Shown piece after piece: positions 62,920-64,000 of a stretch of 64,000 nt of DNA. The stretch is from Lentzea xinjiangensis. Lineage in GTDB: Bacteria > Actinomycetota > Actinomycetes > Mycobacteriales > Pseudonocardiaceae. The notes below the pieces were generated by a model. That model had not been told where the DNA came from, made no database searches, and saw only the letters and a list, made by a program, of their open reading frames with translations. Position 1 is the stretch's first letter, and each line of letters opens with the position of its first letter. A program made the position numbers and the translations under genes. Where the stretch lies: the NCBI RefSeq assembly GCF_900110955.1, contig NZ_FOFR01000012.1, positions 124,001 through 188,000 on the forward strand. The letters are read 5' to 3'.

Positions 62920-63594
62920 GTGGCTCGTCCTCTCAACGAAGTTGTCGAAGCCGGCTGGGCTGAAGCTCTCGCCCCGGTAGCCGACCAGATCGCCGCCATG
63001 GGTGAGTTCCTGCGCGCGGAGGTCGCCGCCGGCCGCACCTACCTGCCCGCGGGCGAGAACGTGCTGCGCGCGTTCAAGCAGCCGTTCCACCAGGTGAAGG
63101 TGCTCATCGTCGGGCAGGACCCGTACCCGACGCCCGGCCACGCGGTCGGCCTGTCGTTCTCGGTGGCCCCCGACGTCCGGCCGATCCCGAAGTCGCTGGT
63201 CAACATCTACAAGGAGTACTCGGAGGACCTGGGTTACCCGCTGCCGTCCAACGGCGACCTGACGCCGTGGTCCGAGCGCGGTGTGCTGCTGCTCAACAGG
63301 GCGCTGACCGTGCAGCCCGGCAAGGCCAACTCCCACCAGGGCAAGGGCTGGGAGGCGGTGACCGAGCAGGCCATCAAGGCGCTGGCGGCCAGGGACGCAC
63401 CCCTGGTCTCGATCCTGTGGGGCCGCAACGCGCGCAACCTGCGCCCGCTGCTGGAACCGTTGCCCGCCATCGAGTCCGCGCACCCGTCGCCGTTGTCCGC
63501 GCACTCCGGGTTCTTCGGCTCGAAGCCGTTCAGCCGCGCCAACGAGCTGCTGGAGAAGCAGGGCGCCGAGCCGATCGACTGGAAGCTGCCGTAG
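62920..63594 (+). CDS. ung: Uracil-DNA glycosylase (family 1)
   Basis: UNG (224 aa) removes uracil from DNA. Seen: the water-activating Asp in [19 protein letters not shown], the uracil-binding LLLNRALTV and the [14 protein letters not shown] loop with the catalytic His. Length is normal. GTG 62920 is chosen with the -10 hexamer 8 nt upstream; an in-frame TTG at 62896 would add 8 residues. Confidence 0.95.
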   Translation: MARPLNEVVEAGWAEALAPVADQIAAMGEFLRAEVAAGRTYLPAGENVLRAFKQPFHQVKVLIVGQDPYPTPGHAVGLSFSVAPDVRPIPKSLVNIYKEYSEDLGYPLPSNGDLTPWSERGVLLLNRALTVQPGKANSHQGKGWEAVTEQAIKALAARDAPLVSILWGRNARNLRPLLEPLPAIESAHPSPLSAHSGFFGSKPFSRANELLEKQGAEPIDWKLP

Positions 63595-63620
63595 TTCCGC
63601 GGGCTGAACGCGATCTGAGG

Positions 63621-64000
63621 TTGACGGCCGCGGGAGCGGCCGTCTCCGAGTTCGGCAACTCGTTGTCGCTGCTCGTCCTGCTCTTCTGGGCCACGCCGAT
63701 CAGCCCGCTCCTGGTCGCGGCGATCCTCATCGCGGAGCTCCTGCCGTTGGTGCTCGGCGCACCGCTGGCGGGCGCTCTCGTCGACCGGCTGCCCAACCGG
63801 CGTCTGCTGATCATCGCGCTGTTGTTGCAGGGCGTCGCGATCACGGCCATCGCCCCGCTCATGGGCCAGCCCGCCTTGGTGGTGGCGCTGGTGCTCGTCT
63901 CCGGTTGCGGCCGTGCGGTCGCGCACCCCTCGACGTCCGCTCTCATGCCGCACATCGTGGGCGAGGAAGAAGCGACGCGTGGTTATGCGTGGCTGGCCAC
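63621..64000 (+). CDS. MFS transporter, N-terminal part (cut by window end)
   Basis: The frame shows the first helices of a major-facilitator protein of the MFS_3/enterobactin-exporter-like type: GAAVSEFGNSLSLLVLLFWA, then LPLVLGAPLAGALVDRLPNRRLLI with the conserved loop 2-3 motif, and ALVLVSGCGRAVAHPSTSAL. It continues beyond 64000. The start is unclear: TTG 63621 has GAGG directly against it, and upstream codons in the same frame (ERDLRL) already look family-like although no usual start codon precedes them. Confidence 0.75.
   Translation, partial: MTAAGAAVSEFGNSLSLLVLLFWATPISPLLVAAILIAELLPLVLGAPLAGALVDRLPNRRLLIIALLLQGVAITAIAPLMGQPALVVALVLVSGCGRAVAHPSTSALMPHIVGEEEATRGYAWLA

Overview
This high-GC (about 70 percent) window comes from an actinomycete chromosome. 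Codon use, an HU protein with a Lys/Ala/Thr-rich tail, a DUF397 protein, a CofC/FbiD-type F420 biosynthesis enzyme and many leaderless genes point to Pseudonocardiales (Lentzea/Saccharothrix-like). The genus is an inference. The backbone has the same genes as the well known Mycobacterium tuberculosis block from gatCAB through ilvBNC, serA, leuB, tRNA-Glu, the IclR regulator, leuCD, hupB, mutT1, ppk, cofC/fbiD, gpsA, ddl and thiL to ung. Lineage-specific genes are interspersed. No insertion sequence, prophage or CRISPR array was seen.

Layout. 1-3.6 kb: acetyltransferase, small and secreted unknowns, a lone SWIM zinc-finger protein, a BKACE-family enzyme and an ACT-domain protein. 3.8-7.3 kb: gatC-gatA-(small membrane protein)-gatB, all overlapping, for tRNA-dependent Gln/Asn formation. 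7.4-10.3 kb: a 69-aa Cys-containing peptide followed by a TPR-CHAT caspase-like protease, the least explained gene pair here. 10.5-17.2 kb: secreted M14 metallopeptidase, a sugar-dehydrogenase-like lipoprotein, hydrolase, dehydrogenase and DoxX. 17.2-25.8 kb: ilvD, VKOR, PH-domain protein, the attenuator-controlled ilvB-ilvN-ilvC operon and serA. 26-30.7 kb: a frameshifted secreted subtilase and leuB. 31.4-34.3 kb: a cobalamin riboswitch ahead of a three-gene ABC importer. 34.3-36.9 kb: cimA behind its own leader-peptide attenuator, then a fumarylacetoacetate-hydrolase-family enzyme. 37-40 kb: LuxR-type regulator, FAD monooxygenase and HAD phosphatase. 40.1-43.5 kb: tRNA-Gln, tRNA-Glu, the IclR regulator and leuCD. 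43.6-48.8 kb: hupB, a non-coding degenerate repeat array, mutT1 and ppk. 48.9-56.3 kb: secreted propeller protein, acyltransferase, lipoprotein, cofC, a phospholipid acyltransferase, gpsA and a cystathionine lyase/synthase-like gene. 56.4-64 kb: cysteine dioxygenase, PNPOx-like protein and a divergent MocR regulator, ddl, DUF3515, a small Lrp protein, thiL, GNAT, gamma-carbonic anhydrase, ung and the start of an MFS transporter.

Together the block supplies nearly all branched-chain amino-acid synthesis (cimA, ilvBNCD, leuBCD; leuA is not here), serine synthesis, amidotransferase charging, cell-wall and phospholipid precursors and DNA repair. Control elements visible in the DNA are two leader-peptide attenuators (Leu/Val codons for ilvB, Ile codons for cimA), a cobalamin riboswitch, a probable IclR operator between the regulator gene and leuC, and at least eleven leaderless promoters whose -10 hexamer lies 6-8 nt before the start codon. 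In four of these the hexamer begins with the TAG stop codon of the gene upstream. Long perfect hairpins end most transcription units.
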